DNA of 64,000 bases from Lederbergia citri (GTDB lineage: Bacteria; Bacillota; Bacilli; Bacillales; Bacillaceae_C). The stretch lies in assembly GCF_018343625.1 (NCBI RefSeq), contig NZ_JAGYPG010000003.1, positions 251,102-315,101 of the forward strand, read 5' to 3'. The translations under genes were made by a program, and so were the position numbers. Positions 41,676-50,658 of the stretch are shown here, in pieces. Within the stretch, counting starts at the first letter, position 1, and each line of letters begins with the position of its first letter. The notes beneath the pieces were generated by a model. That model saw only the letters and a program-made list of their open reading frames with translations. It did not search any database and was not told the origin of the DNA.

Positions 41676-41709
41676 AGAGAGACTTTTTCTTTTATGAAAA
41701 AGACTCTCT
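41676..41709 (-). terminator. Terminator of the GntR/UTRA regulator gene
   Basis: AGAGAGACTTTTTC (41676-41689) pairs with GAAAAAGACTCTCT (41696-41709) with one mismatch; T-rich sequence follows on the minus strand. Confidence 0.75.
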
Positions 41710-41750
41710 ATAATATGGTAACGCTTTCAGTTAGGGATGAATAATTGCTG

Positions 41751-42497
41751 TTACATATCCAAAGCAGTATAAAATCTTTCGATTGTAAATTTGGAACGAT
41801 CTCCTCTAAATACGGAATCAGAAAACTCGATAGGTTTCATATCGTCGTTATACGTTATCGTTTCTAGTGAAAAAACGGGTGAACCTTCCGAAATGCCCAA
41901 ATACTCACTTACTGTCTCATTTGCAAGAATCGGTTCAATCGTTTCGATCGTTTTATGAATTTCTACATTATATTTTTCCTGTAAAAGTTGGAATAATGAA
42001 CTCTTGCATCCTTCCTCATCATTCACTAATCCTGGGGCAAATTTCCAAGGTATATATGAAATCGAATAGAATAGCGGTTCATCGTTCGCATAACGAATAC
42101 GAGTTAATCTTGTAACCGGATCATTTTCATTAATTTGTAAGTGAATGGCGAGAGCTTGATCAGCTGGGATAACACGTAGGTCGAGTATATCCGTTTTAGG
42201 CTTATATCCTTGTTCAATTAATTGGCTTGCAAATCCTTTTTCAGTAGTAGATAAGGATGTTTGGATTTTTGGTTTAGATACAAATGTACCTTTTCCTTGA
42301 ATTCTGTGAATCCGTCCTTCCAAAGCAAGTTGTTGCAATGCAATCCTAACTGTTGTACGGCTGACGCTGTATTCCTCACATAATTCCATCTCCGTAGGAA
42401 GTTTGTCGCCAACTTTATATTTGCCTGCTTTAATTTGATCTAGTATCTTATTTTTCACAATGTTATAGAGAGCTGGCTGTTCTCTAGTAGACTCCAT
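41751..42497 (-). CDS. GntR/HutC-family (UTRA) regulator of the adjacent sugar operon
   Basis: A 248-residue regulator. The winged helix (residues 9-75: LYNIVKNKILDQIKAGKYKVGDKLPTEMELCEEYSVSRTTVRIALQQLALEGRI...GKGTFV) is followed by a UTRA effector domain that usually binds a phosphorylated sugar. It is divergent from the kinase/GH4 operon with a 250-bp shared region holding a palindrome. The effector is probably a sugar phosphate made by that operon (inference). AGGAGGAGT-like sequence precedes the ATG. Confidence 0.88.
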   Translation of the reverse strand: MESTREQPALYNIVKNKILDQIKAGKYKVGDKLPTEMELCEEYSVSRTTVRIALQQLALEGRIHRIQGKGTFVSKPKIQTSLSTTEKGFASQLIEQGYKPKTDILDLRVIPADQALAIHLQINENDPVTRLTRIRYANDEPLFYSISYIPWKFAPGLVNDEEGCKSSLFQLLQEKYNVEIHKTIETIEPILANETVSEYLGISEGSPVFSLETITYNDDMKPIEFSDSVFRGDRSKFTIERFYTALDM

Positions 42498-42608
42498 CGG
42501 TACTCCTCCTATGCTATTTCTGTCAAGGTCATAACAATTTAATGGTTAAAATATATTATAAACATATCTTCTTATAAAAGATATATAAAGAATGCAGTAA
42601 AATATGTA

Positions 42609-42637
42609 TTGACTATTTGTTATAACAAGTGTAAATT
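42609..42637 (+). promoter_or_regulatory. Sugar-operon promoter with palindromic operator
   Basis: The -35 is TTGACT (42609-42614) and the -10 TAAATT (42632-42637), 17-bp spacer. The spacer holds the perfect palindrome TTGTTATAACAA (42617-42628), the size and symmetry of a HutC/TreR-type GntR operator. Binding there would block the promoter. Confidence 0.65.
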
Positions 42638-42703
42638 AATGATAGTAACAATTTTTTGTTTGTATTTTCTAATAAAAGATTTACTTCTTGCTTTTTCGCA
42701 ATA

Positions 42704-42718
42704 TAGAAAACGCTACCA
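42704..42718 (+). promoter_or_regulatory. Candidate CcpA cre site
   Basis: TAGAAAACGCTACCA matches the cre consensus WTGNAANCGNWNNCW at every defined position but one. It lies about 70 bp downstream of the -10 and 33 bp before the kinase start, in a position to roadblock transcription when preferred sugars are present. Confidence 0.6.
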
Positions 42719-42750
42719 AATTGACTATTACTTAGCCGAGGGGGATGAGA

Positions 42751-43737
42751 ATGCCAATCATTATGGGTGTCGATGGCGGGGGCAGTAAGACATTCACCGT
42801 CATTTCCGATGAGAATGGAAATTTGCTTGGAAAAGGTGTATCAGGTGGAGGCGGCGGAAACTATCAAACTGTCGGAATTGATAAGGCAGTTGAAAATATT
42901 ACAGCGTCTATAGAAGCAGCGTTGAAATCCGCAGGACTTGATTACAAGGACATTGATTTTGTTCAATATGGCCTAGCGGGTGCCGATAGACCGAAAGATA
43001 ACGCCATTATTGAAACCGGTTTAAAAAGAATACCATTTGAAAATTGGAATCTCGTTTGTGACACGATGGAAGGTCTAAGAATTGGTTCTAAAAACTTTAC
43101 TGGTGTCGTATTAGTATGTGGGACAGGAACAAATGCTGCAGGCAGAAACAAAGAAGGGAAGCAAATCCAAGTTGGTGGATTTGGTTACTTTTTTGGTGAT
43201 TATGCTGGTGGAGCTGCGATGGCTCAAGAAACATTCCGTGCAGCTGTTCGTTCCTGGGAGCAACGGGAACAACCTTCTGTATTAACGGAAAAAGTACCAA
43301 AATACTTTGGACTTAACAATATGGAAGAGTTATTTAACCACTTCCTTGATAATGATATTTACCATGCCCCTAATGATCTTGCTCTTATTCTTCACGAGGC
43401 AGCCGATGAAGGTGATGCATTAGCAATCAGCCTTATGGAAACGATGGGCAAGGAATTAGGTTTGGCGGCAAGTGCAGTAATTAAAAATCTCGGGGATCTA
43501 GATCAACCGATTCCGATTGTATTAACGGGAAGTATTGTTCAAAAGGGTCAAAATAAATACTTGCTTGATGCTCTGCAAAATACAATAGAAGCGGACCATC
43601 AAAAAGAAATTGAGTTAGTCATTCCGGAGATGGAGCCGGTTTATGGATCGGTTTTATTAGGGATGGATCATTTAGGCATCACTGCTACAGATGATATATA
43701 TGAAAAATTTAATTCGTATGGAGGCTATGAAGAATGA
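42751..43737 (+). CDS. BadF/BadG/BcrA-type sugar kinase
   Basis: A 328-residue ASKHA-fold kinase of the BcrAD_BadFG (N-acetylglucosamine/glycoside kinase) family. Phosphate-1 loop is MGVDGGGSKT, adenosine loop VLTGSIVQKG, and the middle motif VLVCGTGTNAAG is clear. The next gene encodes a GH4 6-phospho-glycosidase, so this enzyme may phosphorylate a disaccharide or glycoside at O6 inside the cell, as BglK does for cellobiose, replacing a PTS step. ATG 42751 has GAGGGGG 6 nt upstream. It overlaps the GH4 gene by 4 bp. Confidence 0.8.
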   Translation: MPIIMGVDGGGSKTFTVISDENGNLLGKGVSGGGGGNYQTVGIDKAVENITASIEAALKSAGLDYKDIDFVQYGLAGADRPKDNAIIETGLKRIPFENWNLVCDTMEGLRIGSKNFTGVVLVCGTGTNAAGRNKEGKQIQVGGFGYFFGDYAGGAAMAQETFRAAVRSWEQREQPSVLTEKVPKYFGLNNMEELFNHFLDNDIYHAPNDLALILHEAADEGDALAISLMETMGKELGLAASAVIKNLGDLDQPIPIVLTGSIVQKGQNKYLLDALQNTIEADHQKEIELVIPEMEPVYGSVLLGMDHLGITATDDIYEKFNSYGGYEE

Positions 43738-45047
43738 AAAAAGCATTAAAAGTGGCTGTCATTGGGGGAGGCTCCTCCTACACACCTGAAATTGTTGAAG
43801 GTTTTATTAAAAGATATGATGAAATGCCAGTAAGAGAACTTTATTTAGTTGACATTGAAGAAGGTAGACACAAACTAGAGATTGTTGGCGCGCTTGCTAA
43901 AAGAATGGTTGAAAAAGCAGGAGTTCCAATCGATGTAAAACTAACTTTAGATCGCAGAGAAGCGATTAAGGATGCAGACTTTGTAACAACACAACTCCGT
44001 GTTGGCTTGCTTGACGCACGTAAGCGTGATGAGCATATCCCGCTCAAACATAATGTGATCGGTCAAGAAACAACAGGTGCAGGCGGATTTGCTAAGGCGC
44101 TTCGTACAATTCCTGTCATTCTTGGTATTTGTAAAGATATTGAAGAACTAGCTCCAAATGCATATCTATTTAACTTTACAAATCCAGCGGGTATTGTGAC
44201 AGAAGCTGTAACTAAATATACGAATGTTAAATCAATTGGACTATGTAACTTACCAATCGGAACAAAAATGCAAATTGCTAGATTATGTGATGTTGAGCTC
44301 GACAAAGTATACATTGAAATGATGGGGATTAACCATCTTAACTGGACAACAAGAGTTGTAGTCGATGGCGTAGATATTACAAATGAGATATTGTCTAAAG
44401 TGTCTGAAGCAAAAGGGATGACAATGAAAAATATTCCTGACTTTGGATGGGATAAAGAATTCCTTCAATCTTTAGGAGCATTACCATGTTCATACCATCG
44501 CTACTATTATATGAAAGATGAAATGCTTAAAGAGCAATTAGAATCAGTAGAAAAGAATGGTACTCGCGCAGATGTAGTAAAAAGAGTCGAAGCTGAATTG
44601 TTCGAACTTTACAAAGATCCTGAGCTTGCTATTAAGCCGCCACAATTACAAGAACGCGGTGGAGCTTACTATTCAGAAGCTGCACTTAATCTGATGAGTT
44701 CAATTTATTTAAACAAAGGTGATATTCAAACAGTTAACGTTCGTAACAATGGAGCAATCTCCTGCTTGCCAGACGATGCTTCTATAGAAATTAACTGTGT
44801 AATTGACTCTCAAGGTGCACATCCGGTTCAATTACAAGCAGAAATGACTCCACAAATTAGAGGCTTGCTGCAAGTAGTTAAAGCATACGAAGAATTAACT
44901 GTTGAAGCCGGAGTCCATGGTGACTATGAAAAAGGTCTTCAAGCGTTGACGATTCATCCTCTTGTTGGTTCTGCAGCTCTTGCGAAAACTCTATTGGATG
45001 AAATTTTGGAAGCAAATAAAGATTATTTGCCACAATTTAATCAGTAA
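43734..45047 (+). CDS. GH4 family 6-phospho-glycosidase (6-phospho-beta-glucosidase-like)
   Basis: A 437-residue NAD+- and divalent-metal-dependent glycosidase. The Rossmann motif is VIGGGSSYTPE (residues 9-19), the catalytic/metal residues lie in GQETTGAGGFAKALR, FTNPAGIVTEA, the Cys-containing GLCNLPIG and the His of MMGINHLNW. The LicH/CelF/BglT-like pattern suggests 6-phospho-beta-glucosides; alpha specificity is not excluded. GH4 enzymes oxidise C3, eliminate the aglycone and reduce again. Coupled to the kinase gene; a terminator follows. Confidence 0.9.
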   Translation: MKKALKVAVIGGGSSYTPEIVEGFIKRYDEMPVRELYLVDIEEGRHKLEIVGALAKRMVEKAGVPIDVKLTLDRREAIKDADFVTTQLRVGLLDARKRDEHIPLKHNVIGQETTGAGGFAKALRTIPVILGICKDIEELAPNAYLFNFTNPAGIVTEAVTKYTNVKSIGLCNLPIGTKMQIARLCDVELDKVYIEMMGINHLNWTTRVVVDGVDITNEILSKVSEAKGMTMKNIPDFGWDKEFLQSLGALPCSYHRYYYMKDEMLKEQLESVEKNGTRADVVKRVEAELFELYKDPELAIKPPQLQERGGAYYSEAALNLMSSIYLNKGDIQTVNVRNNGAISCLPDDASIEINCVIDSQGAHPVQLQAEMTPQIRGLLQVVKAYEELTVEAGVHGDYEKGLQALTIHPLVGSAALAKTLLDEILEANKDYLPQFNQ

Positions 45048-45058
45048 AAATGTATTAA

Positions 45059-45093
45059 CAATCCGTGGATTCTATCATCTACGGATTGTTTTT
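45059..45093 (+). terminator. Terminator of the kinase-GH4 operon
   Basis: CAATCCGT with ACGGATTG (45059-45066, 45081-45088) plus inner GAT/ATC pairs, followed by five Ts. Confidence 0.85.
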
Positions 45094-45218
45094 AAGATTT
45101 TTAATTAATGTTGCGAAGTCCTTACAGAACTCTTGACACCCAGCGTTAAATATTTGATGATTAAGAAGTAAAAATTCCTAAAAAGTTATATTATTTTTAC
45201 AAATGAAAAGGAGAGGTC

Positions 45219-46166
45219 ATGATGAATTATCGTCGACTTGGAAGATCCGGTTTAAAAGTAAGTGAAATTAGTTTAGGCAGCTGGCTGACATATGGTAAGT
45301 CAGTAGAGGATAATACAGCAGAAAAGACAATACATAAAGCATACGAACTAGGCATTAACTTTTTTGACTCTGCAAACGTTTACGAGCGTGGTCAAGGCGA
45401 AACAGTTATGGCAAAAGCGTTGAAAGAATTCCCTCGTGAATCATATGTACTCACAACTAAAGCTTTCTGGCCAATGGGCGAAGGTCCAAATGACAGAGGC
45501 TTATCACGTAAGCATGTTTTTGAGCAACTGCATAATAGCTTAAAGCGTATGGAATTAGATTACGTTGATATTTTTTATTGCCATCGTTATGATCCTGAAA
45601 CTCCTGTGGATGAAACATTACGTGTTATTGATGATTTAATTCGTCAAGGAAAGATTCTTTATGCGGGTGTCAGTGAATGGACTGCAGCGCAAATTGAAGA
45701 AGCTGTTGGAATTGCAGACAAATATTTATTAGATAGAATCGTAGTAAACCAACCTCAATATAATATGTTGCATCGTTATATTGAAAAAGAAGTCATTCCT
45801 GTATCTAGTAAATACGGAATCTCTCAAGTTGTATTTTCTCCACTAGCACAAGGGGTTTTAACTGGAAAATACTTAAGCGGTAATATTCCTCAAAACAGCC
45901 GTGCGGCAAATGATGATATTAATATGTTTGTTAAAGGCTTTTTGAATGAAGATGTTCAAAGAAAAGTGTCTCAATTAGATACATTGGCGAAAGAATTGGA
46001 TACAACGTTGCCAGCATTGGCGATTGCTTGGGTTTTACGTCAGCCAAATGTAGCTAGTGCATTAGTTGGAGCAAGCCGTCCTGAGCAAATTGAAGCAAAC
46101 GTAAAAGGGGCAAGCTTACAATTATCAAGTGAAGTAATTGAAAAAATTGAAGAAATTTTAGCATAA
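45219..46166 (+). CDS. Aldo/keto reductase (Kv-beta-like)
   Basis: A 315-residue (beta/alpha)8 NADPH-dependent reductase. The catalytic tetrad is Asp50, Tyr55, Lys81 and His122 (FFDSANVYERG, TTKAFWP, YCHRYDP). The C-terminal cofactor site ALVGASRPEQIEAN is present. It is most like the AKR6/Kv-beta-type bacterial reductases (YghZ/YajO style) acting on keto or aldehyde sugars and methylglyoxal. AAGGAGAGG lies just upstream (ATG 45219 or 45222). It has its own terminator but is framed by sugar genes on both sides. Confidence 0.88.
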   Translation: MMNYRRLGRSGLKVSEISLGSWLTYGKSVEDNTAEKTIHKAYELGINFFDSANVYERGQGETVMAKALKEFPRESYVLTTKAFWPMGEGPNDRGLSRKHVFEQLHNSLKRMELDYVDIFYCHRYDPETPVDETLRVIDDLIRQGKILYAGVSEWTAAQIEEAVGIADKYLLDRIVVNQPQYNMLHRYIEKEVIPVSSKYGISQVVFSPLAQGVLTGKYLSGNIPQNSRAANDDINMFVKGFLNEDVQRKVSQLDTLAKELDTTLPALAIAWVLRQPNVASALVGASRPEQIEANVKGASLQLSSEVIEKIEEILA

Positions 46167-46202
46167 AAATTGGAGGATGTTCCAAAGACTTTTGGTTGGT
46201 TC

Positions 46203-46242
46203 TCTCCACACCATGTAAAAGTGATGGTGGGAGATGTTTTTT
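46203..46242 (+). terminator. Terminator of the aldo/keto reductase gene
   Basis: TCTCCACACCA (46203-46213) with TGGTGGGAGA (46225-46234), one bulged base, followed by a T run. Confidence 0.75.
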
Positions 46243-46267
46243 CCCACCTTTCTTTGAAACGTCCTCT

Positions 46268-46595
46268 TTTGTTCGAAATGCGTAAGCGCCTTGGTCATCG
46301 ACGTACAAACTTCAGGGCCTCTGACTGAGATAAAGGAAACACGGCGAGGTTGGAAAAGCGAAAGGCACCTGGTCAGCCCCAACAAGCAAATGTTCTGAGG
46401 CAAAAAAAAGTCCGATCTTTGACTTTTATTGACTCAGGTTATTTGACCTCGAGGGGCTGGTGCCTGAAGCTAGACAGGACGAGCCGATGTTGACTTATCG
46501 TAGGGAAGAGGACAAGAAGTTTGCTAGTCGATAGGCGCTGGAGCTAGACAAAGATAAGCGTAAGCGCCTTCTCATCGGCGTACAGGCCCACAGTA
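46268..46595. repeat. Dispersed intergenic repeat, copy 2 (inverted, composite)
   Basis: This is the reverse complement of the repeat at 16776-17104, ending in ...GGCGCTGGAGCTAGAC at 46549. Behind that is an extra end module (GCGTAAGCGCCTT...CATCGGCGTACAGGCCCAC) that matches the other end of copy 1, so the element is a mosaic of end and body pieces. No gene in it. Confidence 0.85.
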
Positions 46596-46658
46596 CAGGA
46601 TATTTGTTAGTCACAGATATAAAAATATTTTTACATAAGCGAAGGGAGAGTTTTATAA

Positions 46659-47414
46659 ATGGAACAAAAATTTGCAGCGCAACTATACACTGTGCGTGAT
46701 GAACTTGCAAAAGGAATTAAACCAGTGCTAAAAGAATTGAAGCAAATGGGATGGGCGGGAGTCCAAGTTTCTGGTCTTCCTGAAGGGTATGACCCTCAAG
46801 AAATTTCTGCTATTTTAAAAGAAACTGGATTAGGAACAGCAGGAATGCATATTTCACTAGATCGGCTGGAAAACGATCTAGACAATGTCATAAAAGAAGC
46901 GGATCTATATGGTACGAAGGATATTGTTTGCCCATATCTCCCACAAGAGTACTGGAATCAAGAAGGTTATACGAAAGTTAAAGAAAGCTTGAATGCCATT
47001 GCGAGAAAAGTTCCAGAATATCGCATTAGTTATCATAATCATGCTTTTGAATTTGAAACAGAAATTAATGGGGTTTCTGCTCTCGAGTATATTTTAGAAC
47101 CTTCAAAAGATAATTTAATCTTAGCCGAGGTTGATGTGTATTGGGTGAAAAAAGGAGGACGCGACCCGCTTTCCTTTATCCAGCCATACGCTAATAGAAT
47201 GCCGATCATCCATTTGAAAGATATGGCGAATGATGATGAGGAATTTTTTGCAGAAGTTGGTACGGGAAAAATAGATTTCGTTCCGATTTTACAATGGGGT
47301 GAAAAATCTGGTGTCGAATGGTATGCGGTGGAACAAGATGTTTGCCCGGGGAACCCAATGGATAGCTTAAGAATCAGTTTGGAAAATTTAATGAAATTTA
47401 AAGAAAGAGTTTAA
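46659..47414 (+). CDS. Sugar phosphate isomerase/epimerase-like TIM-barrel protein
   Basis: A 251-residue AP-endonuclease-2/xylose-isomerase-like TIM barrel. Metal-ligand positions are seen as His in TAGMHISLDRL, Glu in ISYHNHAFEFETE, Asp/His in LAEVDVYWVKKGG and MPIIHLKDMAND, and the terminal Glu in VEWYAVEQDVCPG. Relatives include inosose dehydratase/epimerases and 3-keto-glycoside lyases. It is 14 bp upstream of the Gfo/Idh/MocA dehydrogenase, so the two probably act in sequence. AAGGGAG precedes the ATG. Confidence 0.85.
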   Translation: MEQKFAAQLYTVRDELAKGIKPVLKELKQMGWAGVQVSGLPEGYDPQEISAILKETGLGTAGMHISLDRLENDLDNVIKEADLYGTKDIVCPYLPQEYWNQEGYTKVKESLNAIARKVPEYRISYHNHAFEFETEINGVSALEYILEPSKDNLILAEVDVYWVKKGGRDPLSFIQPYANRMPIIHLKDMANDDEEFFAEVGTGKIDFVPILQWGEKSGVEWYAVEQDVCPGNPMDSLRISLENLMKFKERV

Positions 47415-47428
47415 GTGGAGGTGTGCTC

Positions 47429-48592
47429 ATGGAACAAGTAAGAATCGGCATTATCGGAATGGGAAATATGGGATCATCTCATGCAAAAAATATCTTTGAT
47501 GGACATATAAAAGGTGCGATATTAACGGCAATTTGTGATGAGAGACAAGATCGTATCCAATGGGCTGAGAACATGTTTGGAAATAAGGTTCAGTGTTTTA
47601 ATTCATACGATGATTTTTTTGCCAATGCTGATATAGATGGAGTGATCATAGCAACTCCACATTATGATCATCCTCCACTTGCCATTAAGGCTTTTAAGCG
47701 TGGACTGCATGTTTTGTCCGAAAAACCAGCTGGGGTCTACACTAAAAATGTAAGAGAAATGAATGAGGCTGCGGTTGAAAGTGGGAAAGTATTCGGTATG
47801 ATGTTCAATCAACGGACGAACCCGCTTTATCAAAAAGTAAGAGAACTCATTTCTTCAGGAGAGCTCGGTGAGATTAAACGGACGAATTGGATTATTACAG
47901 ATTGGTACCGCTCACAAAGCTATTATGACTCAGGCGGCTGGCGTGCTACTTGGTCAGGAGAAGGTGGCGGAGTCATGCTTAATCAATCTCCGCATCAGCT
48001 TGATTTGTGGCAGTGGACAACGGGCTTAATGCCTAAGCGTGTTCGCGCATTCAGCGGTTTTGGGAAATATCACGATATCGAAGTAGAAGACGATGTTACG
48101 GCTTATGTAGAATATGAAAATGGTGCTACTGGGGTGTTCATTACTTCAACTGGAGAAGCTCCAGGCACGAATCGATTTGAAATTGTAGGCGACTGTGGAA
48201 AGCTCGTCGTAGAAGATCATAAACTAACCTTTTCACGCCTAAGACAATCTGAGCGTGAATTCAATCGCACATATAAAGGTGGATTCGGTGAACCGGAATG
48301 TTGGAAAATTGACATTCCAATTCATGGGAAGACTACTGAGCACATAGGCATTATGAATAACTGGGTCGATGCCATTTTACATGGTGCTGAACTCCTTGCC
48401 CCTGGTGAGGAAGGCATTAAGAGTCTAGCAATCTCAAATGCTGTTTATTTATCAAGCTGGACGGACGATTGGGTAGAAATGCCAATAGATGAAGACCTTT
48501 ATTACGAAAAACTTCAAGAAAAAATTGAGCAGTCCACTTTTAAAAAAGAAGATAATAACGACATTACATTAAATGTAAGTGGTACCCATTAA
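47429..48592 (+). CDS. Gfo/Idh/MocA family oxidoreductase
   Basis: A 387-residue NAD(P)-dependent sugar or inositol dehydrogenase. The Rossmann motif GIIGMGNMGSSH is at the N-terminus, the catalytic Lys is in HVLSEKPAG, and the C-terminal domain holds a GGGVMLNQSPHQLDLWQW segment with Asp and His of the active site. Substrate unknown; the pairing with the TIM-barrel enzyme and aldo/keto reductase suggests oxidation of a glycoside or cyclitol. ATG 47429 is preceded by TGGAGGTG. Confidence 0.88.
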   Translation: MEQVRIGIIGMGNMGSSHAKNIFDGHIKGAILTAICDERQDRIQWAENMFGNKVQCFNSYDDFFANADIDGVIIATPHYDHPPLAIKAFKRGLHVLSEKPAGVYTKNVREMNEAAVESGKVFGMMFNQRTNPLYQKVRELISSGELGEIKRTNWIITDWYRSQSYYDSGGWRATWSGEGGGVMLNQSPHQLDLWQWTTGLMPKRVRAFSGFGKYHDIEVEDDVTAYVEYENGATGVFITSTGEAPGTNRFEIVGDCGKLVVEDHKLTFSRLRQSEREFNRTYKGGFGEPECWKIDIPIHGKTTEHIGIMNNWVDAILHGAELLAPGEEGIKSLAISNAVYLSSWTDDWVEMPIDEDLYYEKLQEKIEQSTFKKEDNNDITLNVSGTH

Positions 48593-48607
48593 TGATATGA
48601 TAAACAT

Positions 48608-48641
48608 AATCCGGAAGAGATGAAACGTCTCTCCGGATTTT
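48608..48641 (+). terminator. Terminator of the isomerase-dehydrogenase operon
   Basis: AATCCGG-AAGAGA with TCTCTCCGGATT (48608-48620, 48628-48639) and a T-rich tail. Confidence 0.8.
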
Positions 48642-48676
48642 ATATATAGTCATTAGTGAAAGGGGAGCTGTATTGA

Positions 48677-50026
48677 TTGAAGCAACAGAATTTTACAACC
48701 GGAAGTATATGGAGGCAACTCGTAACGTTTTCAGCCCCAATCATGGTAACAAATCTTCTGCAAATCTCCTATCAATTTATTGATAGTTTATGGGTAGGTA
48801 ATTTACTAGGTGCTGATGCCCTTGGAGCTGTTGCTGTATCCAGTACTGTTATTTTTACTGTTTTATCTTTTATCATCGGAATCAATAATGCTACTTTAAC
48901 GATATTGTCTCAACTAAAAGGGAAGGAAGATCCCGAAGGTCTACGAAGCTATGTAAATGCTTTTACCGTCATACTAGGAACGATGGCGATTCTTCTTGGA
49001 GTGGTAGGGTTTGTTTTTACGGAAAACATCTTGAAAATACTTGGGACGCCTGACGCCATGATGGCAGATGCATCGAGCTATTTAAAAATTAACTTTTTAG
49101 GTATTCTTTTTTTATTTGGCTATAATTTTATCGCTACCGTATTTCGTGCATTGGGCAATAGTAAGACACCATTACGATTTGTAATGATTGCTGTTGTTTT
49201 AAATGCGGTTTTAGATCCAATTTTTATATATGTGTTTAATTGGGGGATTCAAGGCGCGGCGTATGCAACAATTTTTGCTCAAGGGACTGCCTTTATATAT
49301 GGTTTGTTTATTAGCCTACACTACAAACTCATTCCGTTTTCTATCCCTTCCATCCCTAGGAAAGAAGAAGTGTCTCTTATACTAGGACAAGGAATTCCAT
49401 CAGGCTTGCAAATGATGGTCATTTCTGCAGGTTCAGCCGCCATTATGAGTGTCGTTACGGGATTTGGCAGTGACACAGTAGCTGGATTTGGTGCAGCCCA
49501 ACGACTCGAGAGTATCATTATGCTTCCTGCTTCTGCACTTGGAACTGCTGTGAATAGTATGGCTGGGCAAAATATTGCCGCGGGGAAATGGGACCGCGTC
49601 CATAAGATAACATTATACGCAACGTTTCTGAACCTTGGTGCAATGCTTATCGCTTCTACGTCCATATTTTTTCTAGCTAGTCTTGGAATTAAGCTATTTA
49701 TTTCAGAAGCTGAAGCTGTAAATTTCGGAACCGAATATATTAAACTAGTGGCCTATTTCTTCCCGTTTTTAGGATTTAATTTCGTTTGGAACGGGGTTGT
49801 GAGAGCTTCGGGTGCCGCTGTTCAGGTACTCGTGTTGAATATCATATCTTTTTGGCTTTTGCGCTATCCTTTAACCTTTTTGTTTTCTGACATTTTCGGT
49901 CAAAAAGGAATTGCACTTGGAATGGGAGTCAGCTTTTTTATAAGTAGTTTTTTTGCCTTTGGGTATTATCAGTTTGGAAAGTGGCGGAAGAAGGATTTAT
50001 TTGAAGATAGTGAAAGTGAAAAATAG
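48677..50026 (+). CDS. MATE family efflux transporter
   Basis: A 449-residue, 12-helix multidrug and toxin extrusion antiporter with two MatE repeats (starting at about residues 15 and 235). Motifs include ITNLLQ-like MVTNLLQISYQFIDSLWVG and the second-half GIPSGLQMMVISAGSAA. It exports cationic drugs or metabolites with Na+ or H+. The start is TTG with AGGGGAG upstream. It stands between the sugar locus and the envelope cluster, probably with the VanZ-like gene 26 bp downstream. Confidence 0.9.
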   Translation: MKQQNFTTGSIWRQLVTFSAPIMVTNLLQISYQFIDSLWVGNLLGADALGAVAVSSTVIFTVLSFIIGINNATLTILSQLKGKEDPEGLRSYVNAFTVILGTMAILLGVVGFVFTENILKILGTPDAMMADASSYLKINFLGILFLFGYNFIATVFRALGNSKTPLRFVMIAVVLNAVLDPIFIYVFNWGIQGAAYATIFAQGTAFIYGLFISLHYKLIPFSIPSIPRKEEVSLILGQGIPSGLQMMVISAGSAAIMSVVTGFGSDTVAGFGAAQRLESIIMLPASALGTAVNSMAGQNIAAGKWDRVHKITLYATFLNLGAMLIASTSIFFLASLGIKLFISEAEAVNFGTEYIKLVAYFFPFLGFNFVWNGVVRASGAAVQVLVLNIISFWLLRYPLTFLFSDIFGQKGIALGMGVSFFISSFFAFGYYQFGKWRKKDLFEDSESEK

Positions 50027-50052
50027 CAATTCGTGAAACGAGTGAATGAAAT

Positions 50053-50652
50053 ATGAGTCTAGTAAAAATGTACATCATCGACATGCTAGGATATATGATT
50101 GTGGCATTGCCGTTTTATATTATCGGTAGAATGATTTATTTAAAAACGAAGAAAAAACAAGTAAAGCCGTTTCACGAGCTTACACTTGCTCTATTCGTTT
50201 TATATATATTTGGACTGGCTTCGCAAACTCTTATTCCCAGGTGGGATATTGGAATCATGGGTGATACTGGGAAATTCTATTTTGATGTTTATTTATTTAA
50301 TAATGCTGCTAATGTAAATCTGATACCATTTCATACAATCAGTCAATATTTTTTCACAACGAATGCCAATGTAGATAATTGGGGCGGCGTAACGCTAGTG
50401 AATATCGCTGGAAACATGTTTATGTTTTCGCCGATTGGAATTTTCGTCCCCATCCTTTGGGGTAGGTTTCAATCTCTTCCGAAAATCTTACTACTTGGAT
50501 TAGGTGTGACTTGTTTTATCGAATTCGTTCAATTATTCATTGGGCGCAGCACTGATATTGATGATGTGATTTTAAATTCAATTGGCGTCGTCATTGGGTA
50601 TGGTGTTTACGCTTTGTTAAAAATTCCTTACTATAAAGTAGCATTTCGTTAA
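50053..50652 (+). CDS. VanZ-like family membrane protein
   Basis: A 199-residue protein with five membrane helices and the VanZ signature: NVNLIPFHTI, NIAGNMFMFSPIGIF and FIEFVQLFIGRSTDIDDVILNSIGVVIGY. VanZ itself gives low-level teicoplanin resistance by an unknown route; most chromosomal relatives are uncharacterised. Its ribosome site is weak and it closely follows the MATE gene, so it may depend on coupled transcription. Confidence 0.85.
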   Translation: MSLVKMYIIDMLGYMIVALPFYIIGRMIYLKTKKKQVKPFHELTLALFVLYIFGLASQTLIPRWDIGIMGDTGKFYFDVYLFNNAANVNLIPFHTISQYFFTTNANVDNWGGVTLVNIAGNMFMFSPIGIFVPILWGRFQSLPKILLLGLGVTCFIEFVQLFIGRSTDIDDVILNSIGVVIGYGVYALLKIPYYKVAFR

Positions 50653-50658
50653 ACATTG

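Noticed and set aside
45094..45218. Riboswitch or T-box before the aldo/keto reductase
   Set aside because: The region has no conserved riboswitch or T-box elements and only a short unstructured leader.
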